From positions 1 to 64,000 of the forward strand of contig JAZRTT010000023.1 in the NCBI GenBank assembly GCA_045652125.1: a DNA stretch of 64,000 nt, written 5' to 3'. The notes below the pieces were generated by a model that saw only the letters and a list, made by a program, of their open reading frames with translations, had not been told where the DNA came from and did not search any database. The stretch comes from Avoscillospira sp045652125. Lineage in GTDB: Bacteria > Bacillota > Clostridia > Oscillospirales > Oscillospiraceae. Shown here one piece after another: positions 1 to 7,663 of the stretch. Numbering within the stretch: position 1 is the first letter of the stretch; every line of letters begins with the position of its first letter. The position numbers were made by a program, and so were the translations under genes.

Positions 1-2
1 TC

Positions 3-338
3 GCAGAGCGCGGTCACGATTACTACATGGAGAACAGAGTCAGATACATAAGCATCGACGGCTCCAAGGGCTATGCGATCGTGGAAGGAAGCGAACCGTA
101 TGAAGTAGAATTCGAATACCATGGCGGTGAGATCAGCGGCCTTATCTGCTCCTGCTTCTGTAGCTACAACTGCAAGCATGAATTTGCAGCAATGTTGCAG
201 CTCAAGGAAACGCTGGAACTGATCGAAAAGCACTACGCAGCGCAGTATGATGAAGCAGGCTACTTCGCAGCAGTAAACAAGGGTGTGCTGTTTAGCTTTG
301 CCATCGATGGCAAGGAAGCTGGCAACTTCACGATGTAA
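3..338 (+). CDS. SWIM zinc-finger protein, C-terminal part (cut by window edge)
   Basis: The frame is open to the left edge (AERGHDYY precedes the first ATG at 27), so this is probably the end of a longer protein rather than a 103-residue one. It carries a SWIM-type zinc finger, CSCF...C.H (CxC followed by CxH in SYNCKHEFA). SWIM fingers bind DNA or proteins. The preceding RGxDYY motif followed by a short beta-rich stretch is usual before a SWIM finger. It ends 13 bases before the next gene, with which it probably shares a transcript. The partner and exact role are unknown. Family assignment is fairly secure; completeness is not. Confidence 0.7.
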   Translation, partial: AERGHDYYMENRVRYISIDGSKGYAIVEGSEPYEVEFEYHGGEISGLICSCFCSYNCKHEFAAMLQLKETLELIEKHYAAQYDEAGYFAAVNKGVLFSFAIDGKEAGNFTM

Positions 339-351
339 GGAGGGCTGGTTT

Positions 352-1026
352 ATGTCCGAGAATAAACATTTAAAACTCATCGGAGAAACAGACTTCAGAG
401 AACTGTTTCATAAGATCGTGTATATTCGTCCTACAGCAGAAGTTCGGGATCATTTAGCTAACAGCATTCCCGTGTGCGCAGAAGACGACGGCTTTTTGGC
501 ATACGGATACATTGATAACCAAGCAGGGTTTTCGTTCCGCATTCTGTGTTCGGCAAACATAAATAGCAACACACTCACTCGCGGGGTTTTCCCGAAAGAG
601 ACCGGATATATCATTCGCCGTGGCTATTTTAACAGTTGTAGTTTCGTCGATACAGAGGTCTTCGGATTGGATATTTCCGATTTCGACGAAGACGCCCAAG
701 AGTACATTCGCGTGATTAATGAGTGCTACAAATGTAGCGAACAGACCGAAGAAATGCGAAAACTTACTTTCCTCGATCCGTTACGCAGTCCCGATTATCC
801 CGATGATATACAGGTGCTACTGTACCAAAAAGGCATGCAGATAGAGCAGGTGTGGGTGAAATGCTTCGCATGCACGGAGGATGAGCTGTTCGGAAAACTT
901 CTAAATGAACCAAATCAAGATTTTGGCGTGCATAATGGCAGCATTATTGGATTTGCGCCGGTGGAAACAGAAGACGGCCTGTTGTGTGTATATACCGGTA
1001 GATGGCTCGAAGAACAAAATGAGTAA
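352..1026 (+). CDS. Hypothetical protein, 224 aa
   Basis: I do not recognise a family. The start at ATG 352 is chosen because AAGGAGGG lies just upstream (338-344); an earlier in-frame ATG at 283 sits inside the preceding gene and has no such site. The protein is soluble, acidic and mixed alpha/beta in appearance, with no signal peptide or membrane segment. It contains a few cysteines (C-YKC, C-FAC) but no clear metal motif. It sits between the SWIM protein and a zinc-ribbon protein in a tight same-strand cluster, which suggests co-transcription as accessory cargo. Confidence 0.7.
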   Translation: MSENKHLKLIGETDFRELFHKIVYIRPTAEVRDHLANSIPVCAEDDGFLAYGYIDNQAGFSFRILCSANINSNTLTRGVFPKETGYIIRRGYFNSCSFVDTEVFGLDISDFDEDAQEYIRVINECYKCSEQTEEMRKLTFLDPLRSPDYPDDIQVLLYQKGMQIEQVWVKCFACTEDELFGKLLNEPNQDFGVHNGSIIGFAPVETEDGLLCVYTGRWLEEQNE

Positions 1027-1058
1027 GTGACAGCTTCACAATGTAAGGAGGAACTGAT

Positions 1059-1544
1059 ATGGGATGGGGCGCAGAAATAAAGTGTCCAAAATGTGATTTC
1101 AACACCACAATGTACTTTGGTATTGGAATGGGATATCCTTCGGTCTGTAGAAGGATTCTGGAAAGCATGAAAAATGGTGAATTTGGAAAAGGCTTCAAGG
1201 ATGATGCTACAAGCATCCCGCACCCTGCAGTACACCAAGAACGCGCATTGTTCGTCTGTGAAAAATGCGGTGAATTGCGAGAAGATCAGATTATAGATCT
1301 TTGTACACCAATCGGTGAATACAAGCCCAATACGGCTCGATTCAGTGTAGCAATAGAATACCCGCCGGAAATGCCGTATGTCATGAGCTATAAACTCGGC
1401 AAGGAGTATAGGATCGTCCGGTCAAAGAAACATCAATGCGGAAAATGCCATGGCAACATGGTTCCAGTGGAAGATTTCGATAAAGTGAAATGCCCCCATT
1501 GCGGCGAAATTCTTGAAGTCAACGACTGTATTAATTGGGATTGA
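1059..1544 (+). CDS. Multi-zinc-ribbon hypothetical protein, 161 aa
   Basis: Four CxxC pairs are visible: CPKC near residue 9, CEKC near 68, CGKC near 127 and CPHC near 147. They probably form two zinc-binding knuckles or ribbons at either end of the protein. The start at 1059 follows a good site (TAAGGAGGAACTGAT). Zinc ribbons of this kind occur in nucleic-acid-binding and adaptor proteins, but no specific family is recognised. The gene lies 32 bases after the previous one and 14 bases before the next, so it is probably part of one operon. Confidence 0.7.
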   Translation: MGWGAEIKCPKCDFNTTMYFGIGMGYPSVCRRILESMKNGEFGKGFKDDATSIPHPAVHQERALFVCEKCGELREDQIIDLCTPIGEYKPNTARFSVAIEYPPEMPYVMSYKLGKEYRIVRSKKHQCGKCHGNMVPVEDFDKVKCPHCGEILEVNDCINWD

Positions 1545-1558
1545 CGGAGGAATAAATT

Positions 1559-1789
1559 ATGCCGGACATGAATGATTTTCACGCATACAAAAGCACCAGC
1601 GGTGGATCGGGCGGTGGCAGCAGCGGTGGTGGCGGCGGCAAGGGCTTCGGTCTTGGCTGGGTTGTCATCGTGATCGTTGTTATCATGCTGATTTCCTTCA
1701 TTGCAGACGGCGCAAGCATAGATGCAATCGACACCCTACTGGGATTGGGACTCCTTGCGTTTTTGTTCTTCAGATGGATAAGCACCTAA
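1559..1789 (+). CDS. Small Gly/Ser-rich double-pass membrane protein, 76 aa
   Basis: The first ~33 residues are a low-complexity Gly/Ser linker (GGSGGGSSGGGGG). They are followed by two hydrophobic segments, about residues 34-50 and 58-72. The start is preceded by GACGGAGGAATAAATT. It is probably a small membrane protein with an exposed flexible N-terminus; function is unknown. It is the fourth gene in the accessory cluster. Confidence 0.6.
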   Translation: MPDMNDFHAYKSTSGGSGGGSSGGGGGKGFGLGWVVIVIVVIMLISFIADGASIDAIDTLLGLGLLAFLFFRWIST

Positions 1790-1892
1790 TGCAGAAGCCA
1801 GAGGCAAAGTTCTACTTTTATTCGATACTACGCGGATTGTCATTATTCACCCGCGATGATATGCTTTGACCATACAGAAAGCGGGGATAGAA

Positions 1893-3443
1893 ATGAAGGA
1901 CTATAGTTTTGGAAATTATATCTGTGCTCTGAGACGGGGAATTGGCCTCTCCCAGTTTCAGCTTGGCGCACTCGTCGGCGTTACCGACAAGGCAGTATCC
2001 AAATGGGAAAACAGTAGCGCAAAACCGAGATTATCTACATGTTTTCGTTTGGCTGACGTGCTTGGGGTTCCGATAGAGGATCTGCTTTCTTGCAAACAGC
2101 ATACTGCTACAGCAGCAAGAAAGGAAAATGATAAAATGAATAGTGAACTTTGGAGCAAGGCACTTGAGAGGCTGAATATTTACGGAGATGATACGCCTGC
2201 GTTGTGCTGGAGCAGACTCATGGCTGAAAAGGCTGCATTGTATGAAACAGCAGCGATACAAAGCTTTGAGCTGATCAGCATACTGTCGGAGGAAGCCAGA
2301 AAAAGCAACTGCTATATCTTCGATATCGGCACAGTATCCTCTTTTACGGCATGGTTGTTGGGTGCAACAAGAGTAAATCCGCTCCCACCCCATTACAGAT
2401 GCGCAAAGTGCCGGAGGACAGAGTTTGTTTCCGGATATGCCGATGGATTTGACCTGCCGGAGAAACAGTGTGAATGCGGAGCAAGAATGCTGCGGGATGG
2501 TCATAACATTCCTTTTGATGGGTATGCGAAAGCAGTTCAACGCGGGACACGCATTGACATTAGAATGACGCCCAGTTTCATACCGACAGTAGCAGACAAG
2601 ATCAAGGAATACTATGCCGGTAAAAATGACATTTTGCCTGTGCGATTGGTAGATAACGAAAACAAAGCTGTATCCGGGTTTGAGATTTACGTTGTATTGG
2701 ACGGCAGCAGAGAGAAACCGCCCGTTTCCGAGGATGGCATTTGGTATGTCAGTCATGAGGAATACTGGAAATGGCTGAGAAAAGAGACCACATATACAGT
2801 CGGCGGCAACAACAATCTTGAACTGGTGCAGCGGCTACAGGAGCGTACCGGAGAACGGCTTGTCGATCCACTGGATCACATTACTCCCGAATACGCGAAA
2901 AGGCTGTTCCGGAAACGTTGCAGCACCTCTGCCGGTATTGCAGAAATACAAAAGTATATAGAAGATGACACCGTCATAGATTACAGCTTGCTCTTGAAAA
3001 CTGAGGGTTTCATTCATGGATCCAATGTGTGGATGGATCGCTGGTACAACGACGGCGTAGATATGCTGCGCAGCAACGGAGAAGCGTTGGTCAAAGAAGG
3101 CAGAGCAAAGCTCTGTGACATACCGGCTTTCAGAGAGGATGTCTTTAACGATATTTGCCGCGCGCTTAAGCAGGCTGATATTCGCGACAACGGCTTGGCG
3201 CTACAAATGCTGGATGCCGTAAAACTGGGGACATTCTGCCGACAGGGACTGCCATCAAACATATCTAAAATGCTTTTGGAAATCGGGCTCCCGGAATGGT
3301 ATCTCGAATTCCTGGGTAATGTATGGTACATGTTCCCGAAAGGACACTGCATTTCACTTCTGCTGACGGATATCATCTGCGAGTGGTACGAAGAGAATTA
3401 TCCCGCTGCATTTGCAGCAGTGAAAAACAGTAAGGAGGGATAG
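1893..3443 (+). CDS. XRE-family helix-turn-helix fused to a degenerate PolC-type DNA polymerase III core, 516 aa
   Basis: Residues 5-66 are a typical XRE/Cro HTH (LRRGIGLSQFQLGALVGV, then KAVSKWEN). From about residue 105 to the end the text follows the polymerase core of PolC: VNPLPPHY (161-168) followed by a zinc knuckle (CAKC at 170-173, CEC at 193-195, where PolC has CPxC), FDLPEKQC, DGHNIPFD, then a finger region (HGSNVWMDRW) and a C-terminal WYMFPKGH...NYPAAF like PolC's KYMFPKAHA...HYPLAF. The palm motif DIDLNF of PolC is read here as RIDIRM, so one catalytic Asp is lost, and the protein is much shorter than PolC. It lacks the exonuclease and PHP domains. I infer a DNA- or nucleotide-binding regulator, not a polymerase. 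The start at 1893 is preferred over TTG 1866 because GCGGGGAT lies just upstream. Confidence 0.72.
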   Translation: MKDYSFGNYICALRRGIGLSQFQLGALVGVTDKAVSKWENSSAKPRLSTCFRLADVLGVPIEDLLSCKQHTATAARKENDKMNSELWSKALERLNIYGDDTPALCWSRLMAEKAALYETAAIQSFELISILSEEARKSNCYIFDIGTVSSFTAWLLGATRVNPLPPHYRCAKCRRTEFVSGYADGFDLPEKQCECGARMLRDGHNIPFDGYAKAVQRGTRIDIRMTPSFIPTVADKIKEYYAGKNDILPVRLVDNENKAVSGFEIYVVLDGSREKPPVSEDGIWYVSHEEYWKWLRKETTYTVGGNNNLELVQRLQERTGERLVDPLDHITPEYAKRLFRKRCSTSAGIAEIQKYIEDDTVIDYSLLLKTEGFIHGSNVWMDRWYNDGVDMLRSNGEALVKEGRAKLCDIPAFREDVFNDICRALKQADIRDNGLALQMLDAVKLGTFCRQGLPSNISKMLLEIGLPEWYLEFLGNVWYMFPKGHCISLLLTDIICEWYEENYPAAFAAVKNSKEG

Positions 3444-3444
3444 C

Positions 3445-3652
3445 ATGAAAGTTCTGAAAGGTGTGAGTATTGCGCTCAACATTGCATCGACCATTCTGAG
3501 TGTGTTCACCATTGGTTACATTCTGCACACACGGAAGACCGAAGAGTAAAGAACAGGACAGCAGCGGCGGAAACGCATATCCGCATAACTTCAAGGCATT
3601 GGAAGAACTGTTTGGGATTAAAGAAGATACCGAAGAAACGGACGAAGAATGA
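3445..3652 (+). pseudogene. Small single-pass membrane protein, probably frameshifted (34 aa plus an out-of-frame acidic tail)
   Basis: ATG 3445 has a strong site (TAAGGAGGGATAGC). It encodes a 34-residue protein with one membrane segment (residues 6-26), ending at TAA 3547-3549. Just past the stop, the +1 frame stays open to TGA 3650-3652 and reads as a normal acidic tail (EQDSSGGNAYPHNFKALEEL, then FGIKEDTEETDEE). One extra base near 3547 would explain both halves. It could be a real mutation, a sequencing error or a recoding site. The gene directly follows the XRE-PolC fusion and may be its partner. Confidence 0.5.
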
Positions 3653-3713
3653 ATGTTGTGCACCAACGGCACCTACGGTTATCATACTTTTGGTCGTTCT
3701 TTCGCATATGAAG

Positions 3714-3760
3714 CGGCACTGCTTTTCGAACTCCCATGTTCAAAGCAGTGCCGTTTCTTT
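3714..3760 (+). terminator. Terminator ending the accessory gene cluster
   Basis: CGGCACTGCTTT pairs with AAAGCAGTGCCG around a 15-17 base loop, followed by TTTCTTTATT. It lies about 60 bases after the last accessory gene. Confidence 0.65.
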
Positions 3761-3846
3761 ATTGTCGTTTCAATACTTTCACAGTTTTACTTGTATCAAA
3801 ATAATGATACACACCCATGCAAAAATTGAAAAAACCATGTGAGAAA

Positions 3847-3890
3847 AATGTCGGGCGGTCACGGATTCGAACCCCCGACATTTTCTTTGT
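3847..3890. repeat. Hairpin with a tRNA-like T-loop core
   Basis: AAAATGTCGGG and CCCGACATTTT form an 11-bp perfect inverted repeat. The loop contains GGATTCGAACCC, the complement of a tRNA T-loop (GGGTTCGAATCC). No full cloverleaf can be drawn: the T-stem pairs poorly. It may be a relic of a tRNA 3' end or an old integration scar. Confidence 0.35.
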
Positions 3891-4121
3891 GAAGGAGCAA
3901 AAGTCCTTGGCTATCAACGGTTTCAGGTGTTTTCAAATTATTAAACTTGTGCGGTCTTTTGTAGACAATTTGCACCTCATTTGCTATGATTTTGATAGTA
4001 ATGCCGTAGTGGGGTGCAAAGCCAGATCGAGGTTGCACCCTACAAAATGTAGAATGCAGCCCATTTACACCCCACCCGGCAATGGCTAAAATTCATTCTA
4101 TCAAAGTTAAACATTATTCCC
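3891..4121. other. Gene-free stretch
   Basis: Part of the 877-base region without a gene between 3653 and 4529. The short reading frames here have no ribosome binding sites and no protein-like composition. I see no promoter or repeat in this part. Confidence 0.5.
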
Positions 4122-4160
4122 CAAATAACCCGTCCCTCAATGAGGGTCGGGTTATTTTTA
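4122..4160 (+). terminator. Strong two-part hairpin with T-run
   Basis: AATAACCCG pairs with CGGGTTATT, and inside it CCCTCA pairs with TGAGGG; TTTTTAT follows. It looks like an intrinsic terminator, although no gene ends immediately before it. Confidence 0.55.
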
Positions 4161-4164
4161 TACC

Positions 4165-4320
4165 GGTGGCTTCGAACTCGAAGGAAGTGAGAGTTCGGGG
4201 AGCGATGCGACCGCCGCCGGCGGCGGAAAAAGGTAGCTGAGTGAGTGGCCGCGGTCGAAAAAAATGGAGGAAAGCGACAGCCCGAACATTTTTTCGGGCA
4301 CCGCAACAGGACATCGGCAC
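4165..4320. repeat. GC-rich multi-hairpin element
   Basis: Several short inverted repeats follow each other: GAACTC/GAGTTC, CCGCCGCCGGCGGCGG, GGCCGCGG and GCCCGAA...TTCGGGC. Composition differs sharply from the AT-rich sequence around it. It resembles a dispersed intergenic repeat, but no second full copy is present in the window. Confidence 0.35.
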
Positions 4321-4485
4321 CAAATGAAGTGGACAGGAGTATGGCAGTATTTACTGCTGCTAAACACACAGAAACGACTTGTATTTGAATATAATCGCAG
4401 CAACATTTATCCTGAAAGGATTTTGAATGACTGCGCTTGCTTCTGAAGCGTTTATTGACGAAATGAAAAAAAGAAAAAATAGGGG

Positions 4486-4514
4486 TTGCTTTTTAAGGAA
4501 CCGTTTAGTATAAT
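4486..4514 (+). promoter_or_regulatory. Promoter of tRNA-Val
   Basis: TTGCTT, 17-base spacer, TATAAT; the tRNA begins 16 bases after the -10 box. Confidence 0.75.
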
Positions 4515-4529
4515 AACGGAGCGAGTTGC

Positions 4530-4606
4530 GGAGGCTTAGCTCAGCTGGTTAGAGCGCCTGCTTCACACGCAGGAGGTCACTGGTTCGAGTCCAGTAGTCT
4601 CCACCA
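4530..4606 (+). tRNA. tRNA-Val(CAC)
   Basis: Full cloverleaf. Acceptor GGAGGCT pairs with AGTCTCC (one G-U), D-loop AGCTCAGCTGGTTAGAGC, anticodon stem CCTGC/GCAGG around TTCACAC (anticodon CAC), T-loop GGTTCGAGTCC, and encoded CCA. It reads GTG valine codons. Confidence 0.95.
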
Positions 4607-4645
4607 AAAGAAAAGGACACCTAAAAGGTGTCTTTTTCTTTTGGC
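4604..4645 (+). terminator. Terminator of tRNA-Val
   Basis: A 19-bp stem (CCAAAAGAAAAGGACACCT with its near-perfect complement) around AAA starts at the encoded CCA. Confidence 0.75.
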
Positions 4646-4753
4646 GGCAGACTCTACGAGAATCAGCGGTTCGATACGTGAGCCTCCAAGAAGCCGAGCA
4701 AAGCGACGGCTGATTGGCAAGGCGAACTATGCAGCGAGCAAAGCGAGTCGCTG

Positions 4754-4771
4754 TCCAGTAGTTCTCCACCA
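4754..4771 (+). repeat. Partial direct repeat of the tRNA-Val 3' end
   Basis: TCCAGTAGTTCTCCACCA repeats the tRNA's last bases (TCCAGTAGTCTCCACCA at 4590-4606) with one inserted T. About 150 bases separate the copies, and each copy is followed by a hairpin terminator. This is the pattern expected of an attachment-site or duplication scar. Confidence 0.5.
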
Positions 4772-4772
4772 T

Positions 4773-4806
4773 AAAAAAGGACATGACTATGGTCATGTCC
4801 TTTTTG
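4773..4806 (+). terminator. Hairpin terminator
   Basis: AAAAAGGACATGAC pairs with GGTCATGTCCTTTTT around a short loop. Confidence 0.6.
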
Positions 4807-4896
4807 CATTATTTTTATGGTTTTACCCTGGCATATAATAGCTCTTGATTGTACAGTTCCGAAGATTATGCATTGCTTCGGGTCTTTTTTGTGTAC

Positions 4897-5703
4897 TCAT
4901 TTTGCAAAAGAATGATTGATGCGACCCATATAGAAGGAAAGGAAGAAGCCTGCAATCAGAAGTAGTATGCTGACAACAGTCTGCAAATCTGCTGCCAGGT
5001 AGCAGCTTTCATTGAGCATATTGGGGATCATGGAGAGAAAGACGCCGAAGATTACGGAGAATGTGGCAGTATAGAAGTGTCGAAATAGCCGCGACATCAG
5101 ATAGGAAACGGTGATACCACCGCTGACAAGGCCGATGAGCATGGGAAGAAGAATATCCAAACGCAGCTCCGCGAGAGATGAGACATACAACTCATACAGT
5201 CCAAGACTGGACAAGAACACAGCAGGATCCACACCCGGCACAATGGTGGATGTTGCCACAGCGATGCCCAGAAGAATTTTCTGCATAAAAGAAGGGTTTT
5301 CGATCTGCTGAAAGCGGTCAGGATTGACCGTAAATAACAGCGTTCCTGCGAGAAACGCCAAAACGATAAAAATATAGTATTTGGGAGAAAAACCCTGTTT
5401 TTTTGTTTCCCGATAAAACAGGGGGACTGTACCGGCGATCAGGCCAAGAAATGCAAACCGGGTGGGCATTTCAAATGTGGTAAGGAAGAAGTTCAGAACC
5501 TTGCTGAACAACAAAATACCAACAACAATACCTGCGGCCACAGGCAGCAAAAAGCGGACTTTCTGCTTAAAATTCACAAACAGGGTACCGAGTGCTTCCA
5601 GAGCATCCTGATAGATGCCGAAAATAATCATCAGCACACTGCCACTGAGTCCCGGGGCGATGCCGCCCAGACCTACAATGATACTTTTTAAAAATAATTT
5701 CAT
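4897..5703 (-). CDS. DUF368 membrane protein, likely undecaprenyl-phosphate translocase
   Basis: A 268-residue polytopic protein with the N-terminal GGIAPGLSGSVLMIIFGIY and internal TIVPGVDPAVFLSSLGLYE typical of DUF368. The two Pro/Gly-rich re-entrant-like motifs form an internal repeat. Members of this family (PopT) recycle undecaprenyl phosphate from the outer to the inner leaflet for wall synthesis. It is the last gene of a minus-strand operon, 8 bases after pssA, consistent with a lipid-handling operon. Family assignment is secure; the transport function is taken from the family. Confidence 0.85.
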   Translation of the reverse strand: MKLFLKSIIVGLGGIAPGLSGSVLMIIFGIYQDALEALGTLFVNFKQKVRFLLPVAAGIVVGILLFSKVLNFFLTTFEMPTRFAFLGLIAGTVPLFYRETKKQGFSPKYYIFIVLAFLAGTLLFTVNPDRFQQIENPSFMQKILLGIAVATSTIVPGVDPAVFLSSLGLYELYVSSLAELRLDILLPMLIGLVSGGITVSYLMSRLFRHFYTATFSVIFGVFLSMIPNMLNESCYLAADLQTVVSILLLIAGFFLSFYMGRINHSFAK

Positions 5704-5711
5704 AACAATTC

Positions 5712-6317
5712 CTATGATACAGCGGCTTTATTCTTACCTGAGAACAACCGATCCCAGTTGGGTTTGCGGACCTGAAAGTCAAGAATGAACAGGAGGCCGA
5801 CGACAGCCAGCATGAAATGGAGAACGATCAAAAAGCATTTTGGATTCAGGAAAAAATGCAGGCAGTATATCGCAGGGAGAATCAGGGCGATGGAAGTTAC
5901 GGGAAGGCCGCGGTAAATTTTACTGCTGCCGGTCTGTGTTTTTTGCCGTGCGATCTCCAAAACGTTGAAAAACGAAAGACGGATCAGCGCGCACAGCACA
6001 TACAGAAACAGCAGGGTTTTTCCGAGTATCCCGTCCACTCCCATAGAGTAACAAAGGAATGCGGGAACAACCCCGAAGCTGATAATATCACACAGAGAAT
6101 CCAATTGAATGCCAAAGGACTTCTCATCATCGGTCCGGTTTTTTTTGGTACGGGCCACAGCCCCGTCAAATGCATCCAAAAGGCCGGACAATGCAATGCA
6201 GAGGACACTGACAAAAAAGTTGCCTCTGGATGCCTGCTGCATACCGGTAAGGGCAGACAGCAAACTCAAATATGTCAAAACAACCGTATAATCATATATG
6301 CCAATTAAGTGCTTCAT
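5712..6317 (-). CDS. pssA: CDP-diacylglycerol--serine O-phosphatidyltransferase
   Basis: A 201-residue membrane protein with the CDP-alcohol phosphotransferase signature: DGAVAR (about residues 51-56), then G, D and D at the expected spacing (FGIQLDSLCD). The longer gap between AR and G and the overall length fit PssA better than PgsA. It makes phosphatidylserine from CDP-diacylglycerol and serine. Its start overlaps the acyltransferase stop by ATGA, so the two are translationally coupled. A different alcohol acceptor within the same family cannot be ruled out. Confidence 0.8.
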   Translation of the reverse strand: MKHLIGIYDYTVVLTYLSLLSALTGMQQASRGNFFVSVLCIALSGLLDAFDGAVARTKKNRTDDEKSFGIQLDSLCDIISFGVVPAFLCYSMGVDGILGKTLLFLYVLCALIRLSFFNVLEIARQKTQTGSSKIYRGLPVTSIALILPAIYCLHFFLNPKCFLIVLHFMLAVVGLLFILDFQVRKPNWDRLFSGKNKAAVS

Positions 6318-7489
6318 TCATGCACTTCCTTTTTGATGATCTCGTATAAATATAGATATTTCAGTGCGGAGAACCCAATATCGCCCCGGATTTCATAATG
6401 GCAGCCGTCGGATAGGGTATGCAGGACCAAAATGTTTCTGGAATAGATGGACATTCCCAAAATGTCACAGAAGGGAAATTCCAGACCGCAGCAGGTCAGG
6501 CGGTCGCTCGTGGCGATCAAAGTGCCTGCTGTTTCCTGCTCCAGTTCATGCCGGTCATTGATCCGCTGAAGGCGAACGGCATCGGAGAACAAGGGGGAGG
6601 AAGGAGAACAAGCTACCAATTCGGAAAGTAAATTTCTTTGATGGCTGTCCAGTTGGGGGAGGGTGTATCGATTTCCCTGTATGTCCGTAAGGAAACCATA
6701 GACATCATAGACGGCACGAAAACCACACTTGCAATAGAGTGCATCGTCGTCTGTGTGGAGATCTCCGATTTTTTTGCAGGCAGGGCAGGCGAAAATAGCT
6801 GCTTCCATGCCCAAGGACAAATGCTTTCCTTTGAATGGAATCATTTCGCGGGCCTGGGTCTCATAGGCATCTTCCCACAGATCGTGGGCAATGGCATCAT
6901 TGACTTCCTGATCGGTCATGGCCTGCAGCTCCTCGGGAGCATACACATGGACCAGCTTTCCGCGAAGTTTTCCCCTTCGGAGGGTAGTAGACCAACGGGG
7001 TTGGGTAAGATAGTGCCCTTCAAAACGGTATGTTACCAGTTTTACACCGCTGCGCCGTGCAAGCTTTCCCGTAGCAGGCGGAATGCTGACGGTTTGCCCG
7101 TTCCAGGAGCGGTTTCCCTCCGGAAACAGGCAAACGCTGCTTCCGGAACGAAGAGTTTTGAGAATCTCTTTTACGGTATGGGCACCTGCTCGTCCTTTTT
7201 GGTGGTAAATCGGATGTAGAAAATAGTCCAGCAGTTTTGTAACAAATCCTTTTCTGGACAGGTGTTCGCTGGCGACAAAATAGAGCTGGTGATAGGCTGC
7301 AACACCAACAATAATGGGATCCAACTCCAAATTATGGTTGGGCAGGAGCAAGTACGGGCCTTCGATTTCTCGGAGTGAGTCATAGGTGTAGTGGAATTTC
7401 CATCTGGCAAAGGCGGCGATGATAGGGCGCAGAACGGAGAATATCATTTTGTGCCGTCTGAGATTTTCCAAGCCCATCACTCCTTTCAT
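6314..7489 (-). CDS. 1-acyl-glycerol-3-phosphate acyltransferase (PlsC family) with a C-terminal zinc-ribbon domain
   Basis: The PlsC motifs are present: NHNLELDP (catalytic H52 and D57, HX4D) and FPEGNRSW near residue 122. The family acylates lysophosphatidic acid at the membrane. Unusually, about 170 residues follow the catalytic domain, with a CPAC...CKC zinc ribbon near residues 234-256; their role is unknown. It is the first gene of the operon with pssA and the DUF368 gene. The start is uncertain: ATG 7489 has only 11 bases of leader after the predicted start of transcription, and ATG 7477 has AAAGGAG very close to it. Confidence 0.82.
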   Translation of the reverse strand: MKGVMGLENLRRHKMIFSVLRPIIAAFARWKFHYTYDSLREIEGPYLLLPNHNLELDPIIVGVAAYHQLYFVASEHLSRKGFVTKLLDYFLHPIYHQKGRAGAHTVKEILKTLRSGSSVCLFPEGNRSWNGQTVSIPPATGKLARRSGVKLVTYRFEGHYLTQPRWSTTLRRGKLRGKLVHVYAPEELQAMTDQEVNDAIAHDLWEDAYETQAREMIPFKGKHLSLGMEAAIFACPACKKIGDLHTDDDALYCKCGFRAVYDVYGFLTDIQGNRYTLPQLDSHQRNLLSELVACSPSSPLFSDAVRLQRINDRHELEQETAGTLIATSDRLTCCGLEFPFCDILGMSIYSRNILVLHTLSDGCHYEIRGDIGFSALKYLYLYEIIKKEVHE

Positions 7490-7506
7490 TCCTGTAATAT
7501 TACTTT

Positions 7507-7535
7507 ATTTTATCGTACTTTGTCATAGATTTCAA
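7507..7535 (-). promoter_or_regulatory. Promoter of the plsC-pssA-DUF368 operon
   Basis: On the minus strand: TTGAAA, 17 bases, TAAAAT. It diverges from the dlt-like operon promoter. Confidence 0.7.
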
Positions 7536-7585
7536 CAGGACATTTTGAGAGGGAATACAATCTGCGTGTTTTTCTGCGGCAAGGC

Positions 7586-7614
7586 TTGAAAAAGGGGGCA
7601 GAAATTGGTATAAT
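7586..7614 (+). promoter_or_regulatory. Promoter of the dlt-like operon
   Basis: TTGAAA, 17 bases, TATAAT. Because this box pair lies inside the long open frame, the first gene must start downstream, at TTG 7664. Confidence 0.8.
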
Positions 7615-7663
7615 TTCCTATATTGGATTGTTGTGCCTATGTGTACCTTTTGGAGGTATTGAT

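Noticed and set aside
3660..3836. Plus-strand frame starting ATGTTGTGC after the accessory cluster
   Set aside because: Runs through the terminator hairpin and has no ribosome site.
4563..4796. Small minus-strand frame ending in TTGLEPVTSCV
   Set aside because: It is the translated complement of the tRNA-Val gene, a well-known false protein.
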